Position numbers and translations under genes: made by a program. Below the pieces are notes generated by a model. The model saw nothing but the letters and a program-made list of their open reading frames with translations, made no database searches and was not told the origin of the DNA. Shown here one piece after another: positions 25,344-36,240 of a DNA stretch of 64,000 nt. The DNA comes from Volvariella volvacea V23. Taxonomy: Eukaryota > Basidiomycota > Agaricomycetes > Agaricales > Pluteaceae. The DNA is taken from contig KB722744.1 of NCBI GenBank assembly GCA_000349905.1, forward strand, positions 310,001 to 374,000, given 5' to 3'. How positions within the stretch are numbered: position 1 is the stretch's first letter; each line of letters opens with the position of its first letter.

Positions 25344-26898
25344 AGTTGCATAGCCCACAACACTAATCAGGTATCAACGTAAGATCGGCTGACCGTCGGT
25401 TGTGATCTTGTGTGACCAAACCTCTGCGTGCGACCAAAGAACGGGGGAGGGAATATTATTTTACGAGCTAATTGTTTTTCGAGCACTAGTAGTTCGTTGA
25501 TGCCCTTGCTCAAGTCGAGATTATCATATATTGTGGTTGACGCTAGACCCGCGGTGCCAAACCAATAATTACATTAGGAATGTGTACCTGAAAAAAATGA
25601 TGTGGATGCGTTGATGAGATAAAGGTATATTCCATCATGCATTATTGACAGGCAGGTAAGTTAAGATATCGAGCATGACGAATGAAGGGAACTCGCAGTG
25701 GTGGACACCAGATAGGGTGTTGGTTGCTTGAGACACGCTCAGTTTCCCTCCCCCTTCAACTGAGTTCAGAACAAGGTGCGCGAGGACTGTGCACCTGTAA
25801 AGGAATTATGAAGCGACCAAAGACAAAATAATGCACCGTGTACATACCCGTGTACTAGATGACATCTCTAAGATGTCATTCGAGTACGACAGCTGATTGT
25901 TCCCAAAACGATTCTTCAATCAGCGCGAGCAAGACTCAAGGCACCAATACGCGTACCTCACATAGCACCTACTTTCCTCTCGACAAAGCTGCTGAACGGA
26001 TGCCCTCTGAGCATGGGACACGCAGGGGGCTATCCGCTCACAAAGAGGCAGAAACTTGGGTGTTGCGTGCGTTCCTAGTCGCGCAGTGGTCACCCCACGT
26101 TTTACTGGCAGCTGCTTTGTTCGTTCGAATATTGTCAACGCCAAGTCTGGGGGAGAAGATGTGGGAAATGGTGGCTGAATGGATATAACGAGCCAGGGGA
26201 GCTCTTCGAATGAAAGAACGCACAACACGCACACCAGAACCGTAGGTGACCCAATTCAACCATTCCGAGTCCAGCTCTCGTTGTCGAAACTGTCCGATCC
26301 TAGCGCGATCTCCGTACCGTAACTCGTGCCACATATTCAAAGAGTGCTTGGATACGCGTCATCATACCAAAGCGTTAGACACCATCTGTGCAATGCCGAT
26401 TTCCATCATCCCGCAGTTCCTCAAGCAGCTTCAGTTCTTTTATTAGAGTGCCGCTTATTCGATCGCTTGACTGCATAATGTCTGATCCATATAAGTTGGT
26501 AGAACAAAGGAGGAGGCTCGAGGACTCACATCGATGTATGCGATGAGGGTATATTTAGGTAGATTTGCAGATCCTTGTGCCATATATCGAAACGGTAAGG
26601 ACCAAGATTTGGCTGGTCGATACTATCGGTAAGCGTGGTCACGCAGGCGGGAAGGCACTGCCATTTACACAGTTAGCCATGGTGTACACTTCAAAGGCAC
26701 TCGTGTTATCTAGAGCAACGCAGACAAGGGTAAAGAAGTGCCACTCCGATTCTTCGGCCTGTCTTGCTTTCAAGATGATCGTTGTCAGAGTCAGGCCGTT
26801 TAATAGTGAGTTCATGCGAAGCATAGCAAGTGAAGGGTGTCTGGTACGAACTAGCGTGCATGCATTCGTGCTGTGGTCAAGCTGTGCCCGCGATTAGG
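25344..26898. other. Intergenic, no gene seen
   Basis: AT-rich in the first 500 bases. No domain or convincing exon series on either strand. Confidence 0.5.
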
Positions 26899-29038
26899 GT
26901 ACAACAAAGATAAGTCGAGGCAGGCTGCCACGCAGACCCAGTTGCTCGTCCTGCTTCCACTCATCCCCTTCTATTCAGCGTCCGTGGTGTCTATTGAGGT
27001 CAGTTCTACGACTTTGTGCCATTTCAAACGACCGACTGGAACAATCAAGGCATTCGCCATCATTAGAAGACCAGGACCCTTCAGCTAGTGCGATAGCGAG
27101 TTGCTATTACGATTTGAACAACAGTTTTGTCTCGCCTACAATATTTCCACGATTTGGGTAACTTTCCAGTTACTCGCAGGTGATCATCGTTGTTCCTTCC
27201 CATCTGTCTCTTGGTCTTGCTTGGTGCGCGGATAGCACTTCTTGAACGTCGGCCTTTGCACCACCCCGCTTTCACTTGTAGTAGTTGTCCCCGTTTCGAG
27301 GGTGGAATGTCCCATAGATACTTCGAGTCCATTGGTTACGCCGCATTGGATGTATTTTTTCGTGTCTCTTCATTCCGTGTTTCACGCATTTGGACTGTCC
27401 TTGAGCGACGAGCTAGAAGTGGAACAAAATAGACACGAAAACATCAAAAGTGATGCAGCCCTTCACAGACATCGGTAGTCCATCCTGACAACAATTTGAG
27501 TGAGCGTCGGCAGGCCGATTCTATGGTGGCTATGTTCCGCGGGTGGGGCCTGTGAGGATGGGCGTCTACAGTCACATGTGCCACTGCCTCGTGGGCCTGC
27601 GGGCACAACGAGGCACAAACGTGTTCGCTCAACTCTGCTTGCAACCACCACCATCGCTCGTCGATATCGTTCGCTGCCGCACATTGCTACACCACCGAAG
27701 CAAATCGAATACAACATGTCTCTTTCTAAGCTGTTCACCAACACGCGCAAGAAGGACGACCAGGGGAAAGGAAGAGTCGTCAAACCCTATCCTGGGCTGT
27801 CCATTATGGTCTTGTACCCCAGCCGCATGGCGATGGTGCCCTTGCACATGACCACGGGTCAAGCAGTCGCTCCTGAGTTAGAGGAGTCATCCGCTATCAT
27901 CGACCGCGCTCTCGCTGGCGCTGGTATAGCCATCGACGTCGCTAACACTCTCGCATCGTTGGGCGCACCGCCATTCGTCGGCATCTGTCTGGGAATTGCA
28001 GAGACCTTGATGACTACGATATCTGTATGTTCATTTCTCACGTTAATTCGAATATGCATGTTGTTCTGATCATTCTTTCTAGCAAACAAGGGATAATCAA
28101 TCGGGATATGCTACCCTTGCCCGCGAGACTAGAAACAGGATTCTTAACGAGCTTATTCCCAAGTTGAATAAGCCTAACGTCTCAGAGGATAGGCAAGAGG
28201 CCTTTATGAAGTTAATTGAGTAAGCTTCTCGTCTTGTTGCAGCTGCTGGAATCATAATCTGACTATATGGATTAGAACTCTTAAGCATATTTGCACCCAG
28301 TGTCAAGAAAAGTCAATGAGAGGCTTTTTCGAGAGGTTCTTAGATGCTGAGAAGGACCAAGGTGATATTGAAGGACTTCAGACCCAATTCAAGCAGGCAT
28401 ATGATGATTATGTGGTAGGTAAATCTCTTTATCAATTTCACATGTTTTAAGACCAAATTTATAGGCTCTTTTGGTTGATAAAATTAAAGAAGATGTTGAG
28501 AGGGTTCAGTTAGGAGTGACAGAAATCAGCAAAAAGACCGTAGAGATGGGAGAAAGTGTTGGTAAAATGAAAGGCAACATTGGAGAGGTTGGAGGAAAAG
28601 TATCAGAAATTCAAGAGGAAATAAGAGATGTTGGTACTGGGGTTGTTGAGGTGAAGGAGCATGTCACAGAAATGCAAGAAAAGGCTGTAGAAATCAAGAA
28701 AGACACTGAGAAGGTATTGATAGAAACTCAAGATATCAAGTCAGATACAATGTATATCAAAGAAACAATTACTGATTCAGGTGATTTCTCTATTTTTGTA
28801 TAGAACATTTTGGCTAAATCTAATTTCTAGGTTATGCTATTGTAATGACTCACTTTTATTCAATTTTACAGCCAGTCAGACAAAACAATACTCCTCACCA
28901 ACAGTGCTTAGAAAATACTTCTGTAGCAGTTTTACAGGTCATAGATACCTGGCTTTATAGCCCTGATTTCAAAAACATATTTTGGTTAACAGGTGCTCCT
29001 GGGGCTGGAAAGTCTACTATTGCCCAATCTGTTTATGC
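26899..29038 (+). repeat. Segmental duplication, copy 1 (pairs with 60404-62546)
   Basis: From GTACAACAAAGATAA onward this segment matches 60404-62546 with small indels, across about 0.8 kb of promoter and exons 1 to 5-start of the NLR gene. Exons 1-3 and introns are nearly identical, the coiled-coil exon is less so, and the exon 5 start to Walker A is again nearly identical. High similarity stops at about 29038. The left edge occurs a third time at 23331. Confidence 0.85.
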
Positions 29039-31277
29039 ACACATCAAAGCAGATTCTAGATTTGCTAGTGCTATTTTTGTTTTCAGAAGAGGCCAAGCTG
29101 ATTCTGAGAATCCTAATGGATTATGGAGAACTGTGGCATATCAGCTTGCAGAGAAGAATGCAGATTACAGAAATGCTATTAAACATATTGCCAGTAGTGA
29201 TATAGCAACCATATCAGAGCAGTTTGAGAAATTGATTGCTCAAAATGGATTTAGCAACAAGCAAGTTGCAGTAGTTATTGATGCATTGGATGAAGCAACT
29301 TCATCAGGTTTTGCATTTCAACAGCAATTATTTGACACTTTAAAGAAATGGCCACCTCAATGGAAGCTGTTTATAACAGCAAGAAATGAGAATCATATTG
29401 AAGAGAAACTCAAGAATATATGTCAATACTTAATGCTTTCAAGTGGTTCCAATGTATCTCTTGACAGAAAAAAGGACATTAAGTTATACTTCACTAAGGA
29501 ATTTAGTGAAATAAAAGGTTCAGACAAGTGGCTCAAAAAAGGGACTATAGAAGAGCTTGCAGAGAAAGCATCAGGATTATTCATATGGGCAACAACAGCA
29601 ATGAAATTTATAAAAAGTGACTCATCCAAAATACAATTGCAAAAGCTACAAAATTCAGGGCTAAAAGCTGGTGCAATTTATGATCTTTACTATGAAATAT
29701 TGAAGCACAATATATCAGAAGATAATCAAAAGTTGGTTTTTAAACAAGTAATGGGTACTATATTGGTTGGAGCAATGCCTCTAACAGTTGAATTATTGGA
29801 AGCATATAGTTCATGTGAGGATGTTGATGAACTAGATGAAATATTAAACAAGGTTAAAGTGTTATTAAGTGGAAATAATGAAATAGGATATCAAATCAGC
29901 CATGAAAGTATTGTGGAGTTTCTGAGAAATAAAGATCAAGCACAAGAATACTATATAGATGCTGGCAGCATGCACAAATTAATGTATGAAAAGTGTATAG
30001 ATTATATGAAAGGCTTGAAATTCAATATGTATGAATTTCCATCATCATACATAAGTAATAATGCATTGAGAAGCCAGTACTCTAGTGTACTAAAACCCAT
30101 AGATAGGCCTTTGTGGTATAGTTGCTGCTTTTGGGGCCAGCACTTGATATCATTGTTGCATCAAACAGAATTAGTTGATTCAGAAAATGAAAAAGTGCTC
30201 AATATGCTGAAATTGTCATTTATATATTGCATAGAAATACTATCAATGGAGCAAAGAGTTGGAATATATATAGAATGGTTTATTGGTCTGCTTGGCACAA
30301 AGGTATGGTTCATTAAATTGAAGCATAAATCAGAACTAAGTAAAACACACTATAGATATCAAATGAATTAGAAAACATTATCAGTGAATGGAAAACATTT
30401 CTGCAAGTGTTCTATGAACCAATTACATGGAGTGTTCCACATATCTATATTTCAGCCTTGGCATTTACTCCATCTAGCAGTAAGATTGCACAAGTAGTGC
30501 CAAAAAATTGGAAACTAGGAAATATAGAAAAATGGATGGTATGGCCTAGTAATATTCAAAAACTAGAAGGTCACACAAAGGCAGTTACTTCAGTAGTATA
30601 TTTACCAGATGGAAAGCAAATTGCATCAGGGTCTGATGACAATACAATAAGAATATGGAATCCCCAAACTGGTGAATTGATTGCAGGTCCTCTTGAAGGA
30701 CATTATAATTCAATTACATTAATAACATATTCACCAGATGGAAAACAAATTGCATCAGGATCTTATGATAATACAATCCGAATATGGGATTCACAAACTG
30801 GTGAATTAATTGTAGATCCTCTTNNNNNNNNNNNNNNNNNNNNNNNNNNNNNNNNNNNNNNNNNNNNNNNNNNNNNNNNNNNNNNNNNNNNNNNNNNNNN
30901 NNNNNNNNNNNNNNNNNNNNNNNCATGATAATACAATCAGAATATGGAACTCACAAACTGGTCAATTGATTGCAGGTCCTCTTCAAGGGCACTCTAATTC
31001 AATTATATCAGTTGCCTACTCACCTGATGGAAAACAGATAATATCTTGCTCTCAAGATGGCACATTTAGATCATGGAATATTCAAAATTTGTCTAGCTAC
31101 AAACACTGGCTATGTGACTCTCAGAAAAACAAGCTTATCTGGGTACATCCAGAATGTTCATTGTATATAAATATTATACCTCACTTCCACATTATTCATT
31201 CTCACAATCCAGTTTCTTATAGGTTGGACTTGAGTGAGATCCCATATGGTGAAAATTGGCATAAAATTGCATCTTAA
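27716..31277 (+). CDS. NLR-like STAND protein: N-terminal helical domain, coiled coil, NACHT, WD40
   Basis: Exons 27716-28024, 28083-28219, 28276-28414, 28465-28780, 28831-30302 and 30356-31277 (the last broken by the 100-N gap). Residues 1-195 form a helical region with a hydrophobic stretch (AIIDRALAGAGIAIDVANTL, then GAPPFVGICLGIAETL), reminiscent of HeLo/MLKL-type four-helix death domains; this is an inference. Residues 200-300 are a heptad-like coiled coil. The NACHT NTPase has Walker A GAPGAGKST, Walker B VVIDALDE and a sensor-like LFITARNE. After a helical spacer come 43-residue WD40 repeats (LEGH, SPDGKQIASGS, DNTIRIW). In fungi such proteins act in non-self recognition and regulated cell death (HET-E/HET-D type). 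All introns are canonical and there is no stop, so the gene looks live. Exon 1 is CpG-rich; from exon 3 on CpG is almost absent. Confidence 0.88.
30566..31090 (+). repeat. 129-base tandem WD40 repeats
   Basis: Units of 43 codons starting EGH: 30566-30694, 30695-30823, then the gap, a partial unit 30924-30983, and a last diverged unit from 30984. The first two units are close at the DNA level (for example GATGGAAAGCAAATTGCATC and GATGGAAAACAAATTGCATC). This is typical of WD40 arrays under concerted evolution. Confidence 0.88.
30824..30923. other. Assembly gap (100 N) inside the WD40 array
   Basis: Starts exactly at a repeat-unit boundary; sequence resumes 60 bases before the next boundary. 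The frame is off by one across it, so 100 is a placeholder. In-frame closure needs 69 + 129n bases. Confidence 0.95.
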
Positions 31278-31407
31278 ATATAGTTAGTTCATTTCATGTA
31301 TCAGTTTTTTGTATTTAAAATCCCAATGTACAAATTCCTTTGTAGTTTGATAGCAAGTATATAAAATCTCATGTACAATAATTTATTACTTAGGCACACA
31401 AATTGCA

Positions 31408-33781
31408 TTAATTTGGCCCTATAAACTGATACAAGATTCTTCTGACAAGACCAGACAGATGTTGTGGGTCATTTTGGTAAGTACTCTATGCATCAGAGAC
31501 AAACAAATGAGTAAGTATATGCAATTTCTGAGCAATACATTAGATTAGGATATAAAAAACTGCAACTTACCATTACCATAGCCATACCCAAAGAAGTCAA
31601 CTGCAGCAGATAGAGTATTAGTTATCATATTACAACCCTATTAGACTAAATCACTCACCAGCATATCACCCCAATTCCCAGTCTTAAATACCCACCCCTT
31701 TCCTCTAGCCATAATCCATGCACTCTCCAGTCCTTTGGGCAACACATACATAGCCAATTCTCCTCTCCTTCTCTTCTCCTCAACAAACAGTGACAGCCCA
31801 GTAAGCAAGCCCACAACCCAGAATGAGAGCTTTGAAATCAACATATCAGTAATATGTTGAGGAATTGGGTTACCAGATGGGTAAGTGGTTAGGAATCTGT
31901 GGAGGTTGTGCTTGAAGCAGAACAATCCTGAAAGGTGTGAGTGAGCATGAGATGTGACCTTGCATGAAAAAGAAGGCCTTCTGAGTAGCATGAGAGGGAA
32001 GCCATACCTTGATATATGACAACAAAAACACCCAAGAATGCAGAGCTCCTCATGCTCCCAAATCCAGCTCTCACCAGCACCTTCCATGGGCTCTTGATGA
32101 ATGCTTGCCTCTTGAACAAGACAGCAGGTACAAGATGCAATGCACCATAGATGGGCAACATCCATTTGAAGACTGCAATGAACCTGTCTAAAGGTACGGA
32201 TGTGCAATTTGAGACGGAAGGGTGGACAGATGAGCAGGGTGCATAGTATGGGAAGTAAGGAATGGTGTCTGAAGGGGAAGAGGGATCGCGAGAGAGGAAG
32301 AGGGACCTGATGTTGAGGAGGTCCGTCTTATTCGACGGTGTAATGGACTACCACGACAGAAACAGAGGCCACCCGGAAACATAAATGACGAGTAGTAGGG
32401 GCACAAAGGGTGGCTCTCACCTTGATGGCAACAACGCGATCAAGATCTGCAAGCTCGAGGGTATGATCCCGAACCAGACTGTGATTCATTCTAACGCATT
32501 CAGGTGGCATCTTTCCCGCTTGACCTATCCTGAGCAAAGTCTGGCAACCTGGACCACAGGCTAAGCCAGATAATAACTCACCATGCCGAGTAGGAGCGCG
32601 GGAGGGTATCGGGACGAAGCAAGAACGCGTACATAATTTGGCCACACCTATACAGACAGGATAAATCAAAATGTAACAAATAGGGTGCGCTGACGTACGC
32701 TAGAGCGAATACCAGCACATCACCGTGCGGCACCTTGATATTCCGCTTCGTGGTATACGAGTTATACGACCCCTGTAGTCCACTGGCCAAATCAGCATAA
32801 ATGCGCCTTGAATGTGCGCATGCTGGGGACTTACCGGACAAACATCTGCTGCGAGATAACCCCTCTTCTCGACCTAGCCTCGAACATGATCGCCAGTCCT
32901 CCTGCAATAGCCCCTGCCAGCCCCGCATGCCACTTTCTCGTCTTCTTGCGAATCAGGACTTCTTGAGCTTGTACACTGAGAGAGAGACGGGCTTTGCGTC
33001 TTGCTAGAGCGACTTCCATCGTGGAGGTTGGGTGTTCGGCGGTGATCTCGGTTGCTGCATGTCGTAGGATGGGAGGTGTGATGGCTGGTTGAGGCTTTGA
33101 GGGGTTGATGGAGGGTATGAGGATGGGGAGGGCGTTGAGGAGGAACTTGTATACGGCAGTGAAGGTGCCTGTGTGGTAGACATAGCCGTCGGTCTGCCGT
33201 ATCATTTATGATGTAGGACATGAGGATACGGACCTAGCATTGCGGCGAACCGCCACGAATCTAGTCCAAACACTGCGCGCACGACCACCCGGACACGCAC
33301 ATCTCTAGTAGGCTATGAGAATGCGAATATTCCCGGAACGAGGTTTGCAACAACAGACAGCCTCACCTCGGAATCGAGCGGATCCTGATCAACGCCAAAA
33401 CGAAGTTCACAGAGGCCCGGATGCTAAACGCCAACGTGCCCGATCCTGTCGATGCCAAGAATATAAGCGCCAGGACCAAAGCTTGTGCGAACAGGACTGC
33501 AGCCACGTACGGAATCCGCCTTTGAGAGCGTGCTCCAGACACTCCCGCACCGTCCGGAGCTCGCTCACAGGCTCGCCTCTGTCCCGCCACACCATCTTGC
33601 GGGCCTCCCTCAGCCTCTCCTGGTGGTTCGCCAGAGCGACGAGGTTGTCGAAGGAGGCCATGGCCCTGCGGCGGGGCGTGAAGAATATCCGCTCCGACTG
33701 TTCGTCTTTGGGTGTCATCGCTGGGCTTGTCTCCTCCGAGTCGGGTGGGGAGAGGAATTGCTGGCTTGCGTGGCCGTCCAT
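31408..33781 (-). CDS. TMEM135-family integral membrane protein
   Basis: Eleven exons (33781-33511, 33445-33367, 33304-33234, 33168-32835, 32782-32699, 32647-32582, 32529-32421, 32347-32008, 31927-31659, 31600-31571, 31485-31408) give 576 residues. Family hallmarks: LEHALKGGFRSGTLAFSIRA at the start, LDSWRFAAMLGTFTAVYKF, CGQIMYAFLLRPDTLPRSY, VLPKGLESAW and the C-terminal HLSGLVRRILYQFIGPN. TMEM135 relatives sit in peroxisomal/mitochondrial membranes and affect organelle dynamics and lipid balance; the Tim17-like fold is predicted for the family. The gene converges on the NLR gene with only 130 bases between stops. Its last four exons lie in the CpG-void block and the boundary falls inside exon 8, while the protein stays intact. 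Confidence 0.87.
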
Positions 33782-34223
33782 TGGTGGACGACGAGGATGA
33801 GAGCGATGGGGGGAAGGAGGAGGAAAGTGGTGGGGGACACGCTGTAAGCGGTGGGGAAGAGAAGGACACCAAAATGCACGCGTCCCCATTCGCTGACACG
33901 ACACCGGGTTGCCGGGGATTTCTAAATTTGGAGAGGGAAATCATCTGTAAATCAAGCGCCGGTTATACTTTTTTACAGGCGGAATATAATCTCGACGGGG
34001 TGTGATTGCGAGTTAGATTCGACGTATGTAGATACAACTGTGGACATGAACCGTGAAGAGAAACGAGCGCTGGGAACCCTGAGATATCAAGAATAACGAA
34101 AAGGTTTAGAGTGGGGGTTGATAGATGGAAGCAAGAATAGTAGCATGAGTGTTGAAGCATCCAAATCATCTCGACGTGGTCCAATAGGTATTACGATGTG
34201 GACGGCGCCAACTCAAATTATCT
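33782..34223. other. Intergenic: promoter of the TMEM135 gene and 3' flank of MetAP
   Basis: Upstream of the TMEM135 start on the minus strand and downstream of the MetAP stop. An in-frame upstream Met at 33904 is possible but the residues between look like leader. No other gene seen. Confidence 0.5.
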
Positions 34224-35847
34224 TCACTCTGTCAGCACCTCGTATCCCGTCTCTGTGATCAGCACCATATGTTCAGCCTGGGCGCTCCGAGCGCAGTTCT
34301 AACACAAGGAGCGTCAGATTCGGCGTACAACGGATACGAAAGCGATTGAGGAGAAGGACTTACGAGCGTGGAAGCTGTCCATCCATCCGGGAAGACCCAA
34401 CCACGGGGATTGTGACCTTGTACGATGCACGGCTAGAGAAGAAAAGGATATTTCATTACTACGAAATCAGCAAGTGGAGAAGAGCTTACTTCGATGGTAA
34501 AGCAATCTCCTGGCTGCATCACTCCCGGTTCGTCATTGGCTGTCAAGAATCTTATGTCAATACCCTCCATTTCACGCCAGAAACGGACAACACACGATGG
34601 TGAAGAATCCACGGAGGGCGGTGGAACACATCCCCGATCCCATGACCCGTAAACTGCGACGAAACCGAATAATCCAAATCCCCGATGACGCCCTGAATAG
34701 CCCGCGCGATTTCTTTAAACGGCTGTCCAGGTCCACACGCGCGTATGCCTTCTCGAAGTGCTCGATTCGTGATGTACACCAACGAGCGACCAGGCTGGTC
34801 CTGGTGGAGGCATTACTCAGTTTGGCCAAAGGAGATGGGAATGCAACTTACGACTTCGCCCACGAGGAAGGTTTGAGAGGTGTCCCCGTGATACCCATTG
34901 AGGTAAACGGTTACGTCGATGTTGACAATGTCGCCATCCTCGAGCGGACGTCTAGCCAATCAAATTAGCTGGTTTTCTACAGCTTGAAATCGTGGCTCAA
35001 CTCGTCTGGTATCCCGTGGGCAATGATGTTGTTTACGCTTGAGACCGTCGTCAGACACAGGCAACTCGGTTGGCTTTCGATGCTCACCTCGTGCAACATG
35101 ATTTTGGAAAGTCCAAGTATCCCAGCGGCGAAGGGTATGCACCGTTGGCAATGACGAACGCGTGAATGCTCTTGTCAATCTCGTCGGTCGTTATCCCAAC
35201 CTAAGATTCAACACGGCTGGCTGTTAATTACAATCAACACGTCCAATCCAATCAAGACATAGTAAGAACAGCGATGGATGACCGAAGAAGGGCACAGTTG
35301 GGAGGAAAACGGACGAGAGACCAACCTTGACCAAGCCAGCAGCGTATTCGCGCACTCTCTTCGCCAAGTCGGCAGCAGCCTTGAGCTTCCTCTCTTCCTC
35401 CCCACCAAACCCGATCCTCTTCTGGAAATACGGCACTTGATGGTCCTCTTTCGCTTGCCCGACGTAGCTTGGTCGCGTAATCTCCTTTGGGACTTCTCTC
35501 ATTGGAATATGGGATGTGCCATGCACAAAGGGTTCGGGAGGCAGAATGACGCTGTAGTTTCCGAAATCGTGGACCCCATCGTCTGCTTCCTCTTCTGCTT
35601 CTTCGAGTATCCCCGCGCCGCCGTTGGTAGGAGGCCTCATTGTGAGATTGCGGCGCTCGACGTGACTCAGTCGACCATGGCTCGCAACAGACAGAGACGA
35701 AGGATGCAGAGGACGACGAGAGTGGAACGACCGAGTCAAAGCGCCTGGGAGCGAGCATCGATTCCATCTGGGCTTCCTCGCGAGCCCGCAGAGCGAGAAG
35801 GGGATCCTGGTGAGCACCCGTGGGTGGGCCAGCGACACGGCAGGCAT
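34224..35847 (-). CDS. Methionine aminopeptidase type I, probably mitochondrial
   Basis: Eight exons (35847-35326, 35200-35088, 35037-35002, 34951-34852, 34800-34596, 34539-34490, 34432-34364, 34298-34224) give exactly 389 residues. MetAP removes the initiator Met from nascent proteins with a dinuclear metal site. All parts are visible: NNIIAHGIP, the first metal Asp in [11 protein letters not shown], the second in YHGDTSQTF, His in [11 protein letters not shown], Glu in FTIEP and Glu in QAEHMVL. The N-terminal 70 residues are rich in Arg, Ser and Leu with few acidic residues ([17 protein letters not shown]), fitting a mitochondrial presequence, and there is no zinc-finger region as in cytosolic MetAP1. 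Translation from an internal Met at about 35641 could give a shorter form. It shares a short upstream region with the gene at 36241. Confidence 0.9.
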
Positions 35848-36240
35848 TTTGGCTGAGCGTGGCAGTTGGTGTCGTGGCCGGCAAACAACCGGCTATTCGA
35901 CGGAAACACACAAGCACAAACAGCGATCCGGCTACCAACCTGCACCATCCGCTGGCCAGTTCGCCGCTGCTGGCGTGCAGATGGCAATCAGCCCCGGTTT
36001 GGGGCGTTGCACGCAAGGCAGAAGCCCATTGGCTGCCCATGACGCCAACGGAGTGCCAAACACGGAAAGCAGTACTGACATATCAGGAAGAGCCCACGAT
36101 TCAAGCCTCATGGACTCTGATGCGGTTGATCGCGGTGCGCTGGCTGGCTTCCACCCGCCCTCACCATCGCATCTCTGCCATCCCCCCCTCCCCAGGCAAC
36201 GCCGAGCAGACAGGCTCACATCGACTCCATAAGCCTGGCC
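35848..36240. promoter_or_regulatory. Likely bidirectional promoter, MetAP and hypothetical gene
   Basis: 393 bases separate the two divergent start codons, so the promoters must overlap or share elements. GC-rich, with no clear TATA. Confidence 0.4.

Larger units (their letters stand above)
28541..32194. other. CpG-void block over NLR copy 1 and the 3' part of TMEM135
   Basis: Reading every line, I find one CpG (30779-30780) between these coordinates, gap excluded. DNA before 28330 and after 32195 has CpG every few tens of bases or less. The block covers coding, intronic and intergenic DNA of two convergent genes. All Arg codons in it are AGA/AGG except the single CGA at the remaining CpG. 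Confidence 0.9.

Noticed and set aside
28083..28330. Horizontal transfer of the AT-rich part of the NLR gene
   Set aside because: The CpG-free composition also covers intergenic DNA and part of a conserved native gene, which transfer of the NLR alone would not explain.
27716..31277. Reading the CpG-void NLR as a RIP-killed pseudogene
   Set aside because: No stop codon, frameshift or broken splice site in any exon, and the NTPase motifs are intact; depletion is at tolerated sites.
33363..33944. Apparent frameshift in the first exons of the TMEM135 gene
   Set aside because: A 65-base GT-AG intron (33510-33446) joins KGGFR to SGTLAFSIRA exactly in frame, so no frameshift is needed.
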